A DNA stretch of 15,501 nucleotides from an uncultured Lentisphaeria bacterium (GTDB lineage Bacteria; Verrucomicrobiota; Lentisphaeria; JABSQK01; CAJWLW01), in NCBI GenBank assembly GCA_913042885.1, contig CAJWLW010000087.1:1-15501 (forward strand). Reading direction: 5' to 3'. Each line of letters opens with the position of its first letter. Position 1 is the stretch's first letter. Shown one piece after another: positions 1 to 7,720 of this stretch. The notes under the pieces were generated by a model. The model saw nothing but the letters and a program-made list of their open reading frames with translations. It had not been told where the DNA came from and searched no databases. The position numbers and the translations under genes were made by a program.

Positions 1-2057
1 TGGACACGCAGTGGCTGATCCGGATCCAGATTATCGAACGACCAGTTCGTTTGCTTGTCATCGACGAATTGATCCGGGGCGTATGACACGGGCTTGACTT
101 GCCACTTCGGTTTTTGTTCGAATCCGTAATCGGTCGCGGTCCGATTGGCGTTGCTGATTTCCTTCCTGACCAGGGCAAATTCCCTTCCCGGTTCCTTCAT
201 CTGATCGCGTACCGATGCCGGGAAGTAGTTCGCGAGCTTCAACGCCTCCCAGTTTTTTATGCGGGCAAGAATTTCCGGCATACGGCCGTTGTTCCGCAGT
301 GTGCTGATCGGCACGTTGAACGAAATCGGTGCGCCATAGGCCAACGCTTTTGCCCAGACATACTCGATCTCGCGGGGTCGCGATGCCGGGTGGTTGATCG
401 AATGGATGAAGGCGCCGTACCAGCCAAAATCAAATGACTGATGATTCGCTTTCAGTATCGGGATGTCGGGCAGGCTGATCGAATCGAAATGCTGCATGCC
501 GCCGTTACCCACACAGTCGGTGTGGTTCCCCTGGACCATCATGTGCCAGGCATGCGTCGAAACCACACCGTGGGCAAACATCACTTCGCGTTTCGTGTAG
601 TCAAACCGTGTCAAATTGGATCGGCCGCGCGCATACCAGCGGGGCAGCTTCGGGTTTCGCGACACGTTCTCACCGGAGCCGTCCGGGTAGTAGTAGTCGA
701 CGTTGTATTTGTCGAACACACCTGCCTCGTTGCGCATCACCGTGTCGAACAGATCACTCTCCAGGTCCGGCAGGAAATAGCTCCAGAAGAATTCGGCGAA
801 GTTGTCAATGGCCGCATTTGCCTTGTGAGCGGCCTTCCGTGTCCTCAGCGAACCGCGCACGCAGTCCTTGAAACCGAACGGCTCGGTTGTCTGCAGCGAC
901 CGGTACTCGATGATCTCGTCGCCAATCCGCAGGTTGCGCCCGTGGAACATCGACTTGTCCGTTGCTTTCATGAGACCATACGGCGAAGTGGTCGTTGGAA
1001 TGAACGTGTCATTCGGGCCGATGTCCGCGGCCAGGATGCGCTGCCGGCCCGGATACATTTGAAAGCCCTTGGCCGGCACCGGCCAGACGAGTGGGTCGTG
1101 CTTGTGAATGACCAACTCGAGGTTGTGCAGCCCGAAGCGCAAGCCGGCCGCATGGATCTTGTCGCTGACGGCTTTCAATCCGGCCTCGCCATTGGGAAAA
1201 TTCTCCTTGTTTATCGTATAGCTGCCCTGCGTCTTGCACCACACATGCTTGTAGAGCACGATGGTGCCGAAGCCGCCGGCCTTGGCGAAATCGATCGCTT
1301 CATCAACCGTGTCCTCGGTCAGTTCGGTATATAAGGACGACAGCATCAGCAGCGGCGACCTGCGTGCCCAGACACCGTCAAGGGTCGGATGCGGCAAACC
1401 GTTCTCGAGCTCGATCTGTTCGACCAGGTCGAGCTGCTGCGATGCCGGGCAGCCGTACATCGCGAATTTTGCCTTGTCCAGCCGCACCACGCGGTCGGCT
1501 TTCGCAAACAGTTCCGCCGGTACTTTGCGGCGCCCCGCCACGTTGGTGTGCCGGTTCAGCGGAATCAAGCCCACCGCATAATCATCGTCCCGGCAATTGG
1601 TCAGACTGCTGCCAATGTATTTCGTGAGGTTCATGTGGAGATGCAAAAGGAAGATGGACTCGATCGTCCGGTCGTTGAGCGCGGTCAATTCCAGCGTCAG
1701 GTAATTCGGAAACGCCCGCACGTGGATCTTCGCCCATACACCGGAGTCGCCAAAGGTGACATAAAGGAATCCCCGGGTAAGCTCGACAGCGGTCGAGCCG
1801 ATGGTCTCGTTGTCCCGAAAAATGGCCATGAAATGCCGAGGTTCATCGGTATTCAGCAGCTCCCGGTCCGTAAGCCGGTCGCGCACGCTGCGATTCAGGC
1901 CGTCCGTGCCGATGGTGTAAACGAGATGGTCGGTTTCCAGGACGATGCTGTCCGGCCCCGCATGAACCGCAGGTTCGGCGTTGCTGTATACGGCAACGCC
2001 GAAAAAGCAGCCCAGTGCGGTGATGCAGATGAAAAATAGAGAAGGCCTGTTTTGCAT
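1..2057 (-). CDS. Secreted TIM-barrel glycosidase-like protein (partial, C-terminus outside window)
   Basis: The frame stays open from the ATG at 2057 to the window edge, giving 685 residues with no stop. An in-frame TAA lies just upstream of the ATG, which bounds the start, although no good ribosome binding site is visible. Residues 1-27 form a Sec signal peptide with a likely cut after SNA, so the protein should be exported. Residues 30-230 look like a beta-sandwich domain. From about 240 a beta/alpha barrel of alpha-galactosidase style follows (AIDFAKAGGFGTIVLYKHVW, then GLKAVSDKIHAAGLRFGLHN). A small insertion at about 338-417 has the pattern GDEIIEY...CVRGSLRT...AAH. The barrel then resumes, with D459 in YYYPDG as a candidate catalytic acid. 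A further domain begins near 650. Glycoside hydrolase function is inferred from the fold; substrate and CAZy family cannot be assigned. It is the last gene of the array in view. Confidence 0.88.
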   Translation of the reverse strand, partial: MQNRPSLFFICITALGCFFGVAVYSNAEPAVHAGPDSIVLETDHLVYTIGTDGLNRSVRDRLTDRELLNTDEPRHFMAIFRDNETIGSTAVELTRGFLYVTFGDSGVWAKIHVRAFPNYLTLELTALNDRTIESIFLLHLHMNLTKYIGSSLTNCRDDDYAVGLIPLNRHTNVAGRRKVPAELFAKADRVVRLDKAKFAMYGCPASQQLDLVEQIELENGLPHPTLDGVWARRSPLLMLSSLYTELTEDTVDEAIDFAKAGGFGTIVLYKHVWCKTQGSYTINKENFPNGEAGLKAVSDKIHAAGLRFGLHNLELVIHKHDPLVWPVPAKGFQMYPGRQRILAADIGPNDTFIPTTTSPYGLMKATDKSMFHGRNLRIGDEIIEYRSLQTTEPFGFKDCVRGSLRTRKAAHKANAAIDNFAEFFWSYFLPDLESDLFDTVMRNEAGVFDKYNVDYYYPDGSGENVSRNPKLPRWYARGRSNLTRFDYTKREVMFAHGVVSTHAWHMMVQGNHTDCVGNGGMQHFDSISLPDIPILKANHQSFDFGWYGAFIHSINHPASRPREIEYVWAKALAYGAPISFNVPISTLRNNGRMPEILARIKNWEALKLANYFPASVRDQMKEPGREFALVRKEISNANRTATDYGFEQKPKWQVKPVSYAPDQFVDDKQTNWSFDNLDPDQPLRV

Positions 2058-2178
2058 AAAAGTATCTGTGGTTCTGACAGTTTAAGCCGCCGTAAAGCAG
2101 AATGGTCACTTGTGCCCGTTTTTCGGCGGCCGGAATCAAATCGAAAACAGGCAGAGTGCCCGCTGTACTTCCTCAATC
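2058..2178. other. Intergenic gap of 121 bases
   Basis: This separates the two glycosidase-like genes and is the second-longest gap in the window. I see no convincing hairpin with a T-run and no well-spaced -35/-10 pair. A weak GATACT sits right before the downstream ATG, too close to act as a normal promoter. The downstream gene may be co-transcribed or may have its own promoter here; the sequence does not decide. Confidence 0.5.
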
Positions 2179-3645
2179 CTACCGTACCATTAGTGCAACC
2201 TCCCGCACCGTCATCGATCCCGGGGGCGGTGCGTGACTGTGAGCATCTTCACCGTCCAGGGATTGAAAACCGATTTGATTGACGCCTTTGACGAACAGGT
2301 CGGGTGGCACTGAATAATCCACAAAATAAAAATCGTCGGTCGCCATTGGCTCGTATTTGTAACCGAGCCGATGCCCCGGACAGGTCGGCGTCGGGGCCGG
2401 TGTGCCGTTTACAAGTACCTGCAGTCGGGCGCCGGGTTGCCCGGTCTCGATTGTCACGTGGACATTCGTCGACTCGAACGTCGCGGGATCGTCGACGATT
2501 CGGACCGCGAGCGTGTTGTACCATTTCTGCACAATGCCGGAGTTCGGCGGCAGATCGTCTGTATTGAAATTGAGGATCGGCATACGGAGAATATCTTCTT
2601 CGCTGTTATTCGCCTTCATGGCGTACCGGTGGTGGTGCGGCAGGGGGGCGCACGCCTGCGGATCCCGCAGCCAGTGAAACCACCCTTCGATGACCTCCTG
2701 GGAATTACACATGAGGTTCATTCCGGAAATTCCATGGGCGCCCTGCCCGTAAAAAACGTGAGCCGCGGTTCGCAGCGTATCGCGAGTTTGCAATGTATAA
2801 GATTCCCATGGATAGGAGATGCGTGAGTGCACGGTCGGCAGAATGCGGCAGTCCGTGCCCTCGGCCATCTCAACCCAGAGATCGACCGGCATGCCAAGAT
2901 CCGTGTTGTTGGCCCGAGTCGGCATGACGTAATCCACTGTGCCCTGCTTGATCCAGTCCTCGACGTTGTGGCCGTGGCGACGGCCGTCATTGGGGCGGGC
3001 ACACACCTGTACGGCAAACCCCAGTCGCTTGCCTTTCGCCTCGCCCACTTCGTCGAGCATGGCCCTGATTTCGGAGATGTAGTCGGTGAGCAAGCCGGCG
3101 CATTGCAGATCCCGGTCCGGATGAAACAGCGGGGAATACCGCAGGAAGTTCAGCAGCAGTCCATCGGTGTCGTAGTTCTCGACGACTTCGCGACAGATGG
3201 CCATCATGTAGGCGCGCACTTCCGGCAGCTCGTAATTGAGCATCGGCCGGAAGAACCCCCACCAATGCTGTTCGGTCATCAACCAATCCGCATGCGTCTC
3301 GTGAAACTTCGAGCGGTAGATCAGGCTGGCGCCCATCCGGACACCGGCCCAGAACTCCACGCCGGCGTCATGCAGGGTCTTTTCCATGATCTTGCCGACA
3401 TCGATCCCGGCATCCATGTATTGATGAGCTTCACCGGGATGCGGATCGGCGACCTTTGACGGGAACGAACTCATCTGTCCGCCGCAAAAGTCGAAGCTCA
3501 CGGCGTCGATGCCCTGGTTGGCATAGCCTTGAAAGTAATCCTCTATCTTGTCGACCGGCGGCTTCTCGCCGGGGTCCAGGGGCAACGGGCCGCCGCCCAC
3601 GATGTTGCCGTCGTCGGTGAGGAAAACCCTGATGTCCTTGCTCAT
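2179..3645 (-). CDS. Cytosolic GHL10-like TIM-barrel protein, putative glycoside hydrolase
   Basis: This 488-residue protein has no signal peptide or membrane helix, so it is probably cytosolic. Residues 30-340 read as a beta/alpha barrel: GIDAVSFDFCGG at 45-56, FWAGVRMGA at 98-106, PEVRAYMMAICREVVENYDT at 141-160, then DGLLLNFLRY, and DYVMPTRANN at 238-247. The PEVR...YD.DG pattern is typical of the glycosyl-hydrolase-like 10 group (GHL10, PF02638-like). In relatives as I recall them, the strand after DG usually carries an aspartate (as in LDYIRYP); here that position is N166. Residues 380-488 form a small beta-sandwich, with LFVKGVNQIGF followed by a VREVAL strand. The ATG at 3645 is preceded by AAGGA with 8-base spacing. 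Forty-one bases separate it from the ABC ATPase gene upstream. Intracellular glycan processing is inferred; the substrate is unknown. Confidence 0.85.
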   Translation of the reverse strand: MSKDIRVFLTDDGNIVGGGPLPLDPGEKPPVDKIEDYFQGYANQGIDAVSFDFCGGQMSSFPSKVADPHPGEAHQYMDAGIDVGKIMEKTLHDAGVEFWAGVRMGASLIYRSKFHETHADWLMTEQHWWGFFRPMLNYELPEVRAYMMAICREVVENYDTDGLLLNFLRYSPLFHPDRDLQCAGLLTDYISEIRAMLDEVGEAKGKRLGFAVQVCARPNDGRRHGHNVEDWIKQGTVDYVMPTRANNTDLGMPVDLWVEMAEGTDCRILPTVHSRISYPWESYTLQTRDTLRTAAHVFYGQGAHGISGMNLMCNSQEVIEGWFHWLRDPQACAPLPHHHRYAMKANNSEEDILRMPILNFNTDDLPPNSGIVQKWYNTLAVRIVDDPATFESTNVHVTIETGQPGARLQVLVNGTPAPTPTCPGHRLGYKYEPMATDDFYFVDYSVPPDLFVKGVNQIGFQSLDGEDAHSHAPPPGSMTVREVALMVR

Positions 3646-3653
3646 GGTCGTTG

Positions 3654-3658
3654 TCCTT
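3654..3658 (-). promoter_or_regulatory. Ribosome binding site of the GHL10-like gene
   Basis: AAGGA on the minus strand lies 8 bases before the ATG at 3645. It is one of the clearest Shine-Dalgarno matches in the window and supports that start. Confidence 0.75.
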
Positions 3659-3686
3659 GTTGATTCCGAGGTTTCGCGGTCGCGCT

Positions 3687-4481
3687 TTATCGGATCGAAC
3701 CTACTTTGATATCGATGTCCTCGCGCATACGGATTTTCTCGATGCGGCCGTCGAGCAGGGAGATCACGCGATCGGAGACCGACAGCATTTTGTGATCGTG
3801 TGTCGCGGCGATTACTGTAACGCCGCGCTCACGGCAAAGCACACTGAGCTGTTCAATAATCTCTTCACCCGTCTTCGTGTCGAGGTTGCCGGTCGGTTCA
3901 TCGGCCAGCACGATAACCGGGCTGTTGGCCAGGGCCCTTGCCACCGCCACCCGCTGCTGCTGACCACCCGACATGCGTCCCGGTTTGTGTTTCAGACGAT
4001 CGCCAAGTCCGACTTTCGTCAGGATATCAACGCCGCGATCGCGCGCTTCATCCGCCTTGGCACCGGCGAAGATCATGGGTAATGTCACGTTTTCGAGCGC
4101 TGTCATCACGGGGATGAGGCGAAAGTTTTGAAAGATGTACCCGATCTTTCGGCAGCGCAGCCAGGCCAGCTCGAAGGGGTCGAGCTGGGCGATGTCCACG
4201 CCATCGATAAACACCTTGCCGGTGGTCGGTTTGTCGAGCCCGCCGATCATGTTGAACAGGGTGGTCTTGCCGGTGCCGCTGGGCCCCATGAGGGACGTGT
4301 ACTCACCGCGCTTGACCGTCAGATCGATACCCCGCAACGCGTGAATGACATTCTCACCAAGCTGGAACTGCCGCGTCACATCAACGGTCTGCACAGAATT
4401 CTCGGAATGCCGCCGGTCCCGCAATTCCGGGAGCTTAGCGCGGATCGCCTCGAGTTTCGATTGATCAATCGCCATCGACAT
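3687..4481 (-). CDS. ABC transporter ATPase, LolD/MacB type
   Basis: This 264-residue nucleotide-binding subunit has every expected motif: Walker A GPSGTGKT (66-73), Q-loop Q118 in YIFQNF, signature MSGGQ (170-174), Walker B VIVLADEP (189-196) with catalytic E195, D-loop NLD, and H-loop H228 in ATHDH. The sequence style matches the LolD/MacB/FtsE group, which powers FtsX-type permeases by mechanotransmission rather than moving substrate through a channel. About 30 extra residues precede the conserved core. A longer reading from a TTG at 4496 exists, but I chose the ATG at 4481 because AGGAG lies 7 bases before it. The gene follows the short permease gene by 11 bases, so the two are translationally close and almost certainly one complex. 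It is the only ATPase in the window and may serve both FtsX-type proteins. Confidence 0.96.
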   Translation of the reverse strand: MSMAIDQSKLEAIRAKLPELRDRRHSENSVQTVDVTRQFQLGENVIHALRGIDLTVKRGEYTSLMGPSGTGKTTLFNMIGGLDKPTTGKVFIDGVDIAQLDPFELAWLRCRKIGYIFQNFRLIPVMTALENVTLPMIFAGAKADEARDRGVDILTKVGLGDRLKHKPGRMSGGQQQRVAVARALANSPVIVLADEPTGNLDTKTGEEIIEQLSVLCRERGVTVIAATHDHKMLSVSDRVISLLDGRIEKIRMREDIDIKVGSIR

Positions 4482-4488
4482 GGTTACG

Positions 4489-4493
4489 CTCCT
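4489..4493 (-). promoter_or_regulatory. Ribosome binding site deciding the ATPase start
   Basis: AGGAG on the minus strand shares its first base with the TGA stop of the permease gene and lies 7 bases before the ATG at 4481. This spacing favours that ATG over the in-frame TTG at 4496 and suggests translational coupling between permease and ATPase. Confidence 0.75.
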
Positions 4494-5542
4494 CAAATCT
4501 CACTGCGCAGTGCCAGTGCGGGCACCATGCGGGTGGCCACGACTGCGGGGTAAATCGCCGCGACCATGGCAACCACGATACCCACGCAAAGACAAATCAC
4601 CGCAAATTGAATCACCGGCGGCCAGGGCAGGTTGGACCAGACAACTCCCCAACCGATATTGAATGCGGACGCCGTCAGCGCGATCAACCAGCCGCACACC
4701 ACCCCGAGCGCCGAGCCGAACAGCCCCTGCAAGGCGCTTTCGATCGTGAACATCTGGACGACGAGCTTGTTCTGCGCGCCGATGCATTTCAGCGTGCCGA
4801 TCTCACGAAACCGTTCGGTCACCGACATCAACAGTGCGTTGGCGATGCCGATACCGCTGACCAACAGAGAGATCACGATGAGCCAGGTGCGTCTGCCGCT
4901 GCCCGCGGCCAGTTTCACACTCGGCATGCCCTCGAGCTCACCGAGGGCGCCGGCGCCGAACAAGTGGCGATAGCGTAAGCCCTGAGCGGCCAGTGTCTCC
5001 GGGTCAAACACGCCGGAGAGATCCATGACAACTTGCCCCGGCAATCCGTTGACCGCCGCCGGCAATGTCGCGGCATCATCGACGCCGTCATTGCACACGA
5101 TCAACGCATCGGCGCCGGCCAAAGCGCCCGCCAGGTCACCGGCGCTGTTGCCGACAGCCTCCGACAGCACGGAGCTCGGCGAATAAATCTGCAATTTCAC
5201 GTCGCCCAGCTGGTTGATGTTTTCCAGTATCCAAGGTGTTCGACGACTCGGCTTTTCCACCCACACCGCCAGTGTGCGACCATCCAAGGTGCCGAGCTCC
5301 GAGAGCACATTGACGGCTGCTGTCGCTGCCGACAACCGATTGGCTTCCTCCTGCGCGAAATGCGCCCGGAGGATATCCCCTGTACCCGCCGCCATCAGAA
5401 ACGCCGCGCCGAGAACGACGCCGAACAAAGTTACCGCCGAGCGGCCAAGCCGGCTGCGGACGTTGCCGACCACCATCGAAATTACCGTCGAAAACGGCAC
5501 CGACTGCGTCTGCCCCGGAACGAGATTGTTCTGATCACTCAT
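4493..5542 (-). CDS. Short FtsX/MacB-type ABC permease
   Basis: This 349-residue permease has the four-helix FtsX/MacB layout: TM1 at about 35-53, an extracytoplasmic domain at 55-215, TM2 at 219-240, TM3 at 267-290 and TM4 at 312-335. The family hallmark follows TM2 (LLMSVTERFREIGTLKCIGA), the coupling region that contacts the ATPase. TM1 is preceded by a basic stretch of MacB type (GNVRSRLGRSAVTLFGVVLG). The extracytoplasmic domain, about 160 residues, is smaller than that of MacB or LolC/E and has an alternating strand/helix look (ADALIVCNDGVDDAATLP, then GQVVMDLSG). No MacA-like adaptor gene is in view. The ATG is preceded by GAGG at 7-base spacing. I infer that it pairs with the ATPase encoded next, either as a homodimer or with the giant FtsX protein of this array. 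Confidence 0.92.
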   Translation of the reverse strand: MSDQNNLVPGQTQSVPFSTVISMVVGNVRSRLGRSAVTLFGVVLGAAFLMAAGTGDILRAHFAQEEANRLSAATAAVNVLSELGTLDGRTLAVWVEKPSRRTPWILENINQLGDVKLQIYSPSSVLSEAVGNSAGDLAGALAGADALIVCNDGVDDAATLPAAVNGLPGQVVMDLSGVFDPETLAAQGLRYRHLFGAGALGELEGMPSVKLAAGSGRRTWLIVISLLVSGIGIANALLMSVTERFREIGTLKCIGAQNKLVVQMFTIESALQGLFGSALGVVCGWLIALTASAFNIGWGVVWSNLPWPPVIQFAVICLCVGIVVAMVAAIYPAVVATRMVPALALRSEI

Positions 5543-5579
5543 TCGAAAACCTCAAGATCGGAAAACCAAAACCAGAAAC

Positions 5580-7574
5580 CTAAAAAACCCCTTTCGATAC
5601 GGCATTTGCGATCAACGCAAAGGCGGCCCCAAGCATTCCGACGAGCCCCATGCCGGTAAAGTATCCGGCCAACAAAACGGGAGCCATCCGCAGGAAATTC
5701 TGTTTACCGAAACGCTTGTACAGCACAAACCGCGCAATCAATGCACCGATGATTTCCAATACGAACAGGTGCGGGATACCACCGAGACCGCGGACAAAAC
5801 CATAGATTGCCATCGTCGGCAACTGCAGCCAGCTCATGGCGCCGAATGCAATGATGCAAAGCAGTGCCCCGGCGGACAGATACCAGACGTTGAACGCCTG
5901 TTCGAACATGCTCTGGCCGCCGACCTCGCCAGTCGTCGCAGAAAACATCAGCATGGTGTTGCGCGCGTTGAGCTCCCAGGTTTTTTGGGCAAACGGAAAT
6001 GTCGAGGAGGGGATCGCGTCAGAGTGCCAGATGTACGACCAAAAGATCAAGCTCACGATGAGCAACAACGGAATCGTCAGCAGATGGGCCTTGGCCAGAC
6101 TCCAGAACTTTACGCCGAGCAGTTCCATCGTCCGAAACTGTTGGGCCTGCAATCCGTAATTGGCGACCGGCACCGGCGCCGCCCAGATGTCCGCGCCTTT
6201 GTAACCGCTCAGGACGAACATGCCTTCCTTGACAAACGGTACGTCGACGGGCTGCCCGGCAATACCCAGAATACGGGCGCTGACATACGAGATCAGCGGA
6301 TTGTACACGAAAACAATGATCACCATCAGCCACATCATGTGGCGGAAGCCCGGCAGCAGCGCCCAGCAGAGCGCCAGGATGATCAAACTGTTGAACACAT
6401 AGATCCCGATGGCGTATCGGATCTTGAAATCCCCGCGGCCCTCCGGCAGGTCACTGGAAAACGAGCGCTTGTTGCGCCTTGCCCGCCGCAAGCTGGTCAC
6501 GGTCTGAAAAATACTGACTGCCGCCAGCCCCAGCATCACACCCATGCCGGCGCTCCACCAAAAGTCCAGGCTGTTCGCGTACATGGTATTCACAGTGTCC
6601 ATGCCGGGCTGCCAGGTGTGCAGGACACCGATATTGTACAGCAGCGGATTGAGCATCATGGTCAGCAGCACGGCCGCGGCCGTACCCATGACCGCCCAGA
6701 ACGGCAACACCATGCCGACGAAAACAAGACCCAGCTCAAGCACTGCGCCGAACGCAACCGCCGGCAGCAGCGACTGGGTCAACGGCGTCATCTCCAGCCA
6801 GGGCAGCGGCAGCAGCATGATGGGCTCGTCGAACATCGCGCCGGTCACTGTAGGGATGAGGACATTGACGATCCCGAAGCCGACACCGATCATGGCGCCG
6901 GTTGTAAACACAGTCCAACGGGAGGTCGATTCCCCGGTCTCCCCTTCACACAGCGCGAGGGTGCCCATCGCATCCACCGGCGCCATGGGATAGGGAAGCT
7001 CTTCCACGTCGCTGGTCAGGCGGAAAAAGACATAGCCCATGCAGTAGGCGTTTATCGCACCGATGACGGTCAACACAACCATGATACCCACCGGTACCAG
7101 CCAGTGGCTGTGCAGGAAGGTGCGCTCGGCGAGTGCCGGCGAATCCGGCGGGGGAATCCACCAATCCGGGAACTGACCGACCAGCCCGGCATCCTGCGAT
7201 GCCTGGGACGTCGTCAGATACGCCCGCCACACCAGCTCGCCAAAATAACCGACACCGCCGACCATCGTACCAGCCACCATCAGCAGCACGACAACCTGTG
7301 CCTGATCGAATTTCTTCAACGCCCGGCGCCCGACTTCCATGAACAGGATGACGGTTACCCAGGTCGCCGCCGGGCCCATGCTCTGCCCGATGATCAGCTG
7401 CAGATATATCGCCCCGGGAACCATGAGAAATCCGCAGAACAACGCGCCGACAACGCTGCTGGTGTCGAAGCCGTCGCGGAACGTCCGCGCCGGTTCCATC
7501 AGTGTGCGGTACTCTTCCAGCTCCGCATCGCCGCTGCGGCGCGTGTCCGGGCTCGGTTGGTTGGGATCTGCCAT
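5580..7574 (-). CDS. Polytopic membrane protein of the OPT/DUF6785-like group
   Basis: This 664-residue protein has many hydrophobic segments, roughly 12-14 by eye, for example 43-62, 69-85, 95-115, 157-182, 222-245, 267-290, 292-313, 340-358, 388-407, 413-434, 494-513, 564-585, 602-619 and 632-655. Its soluble N-terminus lies in the cytosol. The segment EELPYPMAPVDAMGTLAL at about 191-208 resembles the Pro-rich translocation motif of oligopeptide-transporter (OPT) type proteins. The C-terminus (ARF...G...P...G...G) lines up with that of the DUF6785-like protein encoded upstream. An in-frame TGA sits just before ACC-ATG and fixes the start, though the ribosome binding site is weak. A transport role is inferred and no substrate can be named. 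It lies between the giant M28-FtsX gene (146 bases upstream) and the short permease gene (37 bases downstream). Confidence 0.9.
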   Translation of the reverse strand: MADPNQPSPDTRRSGDAELEEYRTLMEPARTFRDGFDTSSVVGALFCGFLMVPGAIYLQLIIGQSMGPAATWVTVILFMEVGRRALKKFDQAQVVVLLMVAGTMVGGVGYFGELVWRAYLTTSQASQDAGLVGQFPDWWIPPPDSPALAERTFLHSHWLVPVGIMVVLTVIGAINAYCMGYVFFRLTSDVEELPYPMAPVDAMGTLALCEGETGESTSRWTVFTTGAMIGVGFGIVNVLIPTVTGAMFDEPIMLLPLPWLEMTPLTQSLLPAVAFGAVLELGLVFVGMVLPFWAVMGTAAAVLLTMMLNPLLYNIGVLHTWQPGMDTVNTMYANSLDFWWSAGMGVMLGLAAVSIFQTVTSLRRARRNKRSFSSDLPEGRGDFKIRYAIGIYVFNSLIILALCWALLPGFRHMMWLMVIIVFVYNPLISYVSARILGIAGQPVDVPFVKEGMFVLSGYKGADIWAAPVPVANYGLQAQQFRTMELLGVKFWSLAKAHLLTIPLLLIVSLIFWSYIWHSDAIPSSTFPFAQKTWELNARNTMLMFSATTGEVGGQSMFEQAFNVWYLSAGALLCIIAFGAMSWLQLPTMAIYGFVRGLGGIPHLFVLEIIGALIARFVLYKRFGKQNFLRMAPVLLAGYFTGMGLVGMLGAAFALIANAVSKGVF

Positions 7575-7720
7575 GGTTCAGCTTTCGCTTGTCGTTCCGC
7601 CTTCAGGTGGTTGGCCGTTCACTTCGAGTTTTCCTTCGACTGCCCGACCTTGGCCCGAGTCCCGGCTTTCAGAAGCTCATAAAGGGTTCGAATTTCATGT
7701 CCCGAAAGCCGATGCCCCGC
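7575..7720. other. Intergenic gap of 146 bases, longest in the window
   Basis: It lies between the TAG of the giant M28-FtsX gene and the ATG of the OPT-like gene. The frame of the giant gene stays open for 33 codons after its TAG, down to a TGA at 7619-7621; this extension contains no ATG, GTG or TTG start. No stable hairpin with a T-run is apparent, so there is no visible transcription stop inside the array. Confidence 0.5.

Noticed and set aside
441..2039. Plus-strand open frames of 297 and 216 codons near the left edge
   Set aside because: The minus strand carries a continuous 685-residue frame with signal peptide and barrel motifs over the same bases. The plus frames show no recognisable domain.
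2058..2178. Possible promoter and terminator between the two glycosidase-like genes
   Set aside because: No -35/-10 pair with acceptable spacing and no hairpin followed by a T-run could be found by eye.
4482..4496. TTG start for the ABC ATPase adding five residues
   Set aside because: The Shine-Dalgarno AGGAG lies inside this extension at the right distance from the ATG at 4481.
5769..7682. 637-codon open frame on the plus strand opposite the OPT-like gene, product rich in His, Arg and Gln
   Set aside because: It lies almost wholly antisense to a clear multi-helix membrane protein and has low-complexity polar composition and no recognisable domain. It is a shadow of GC-rich coding sequence.
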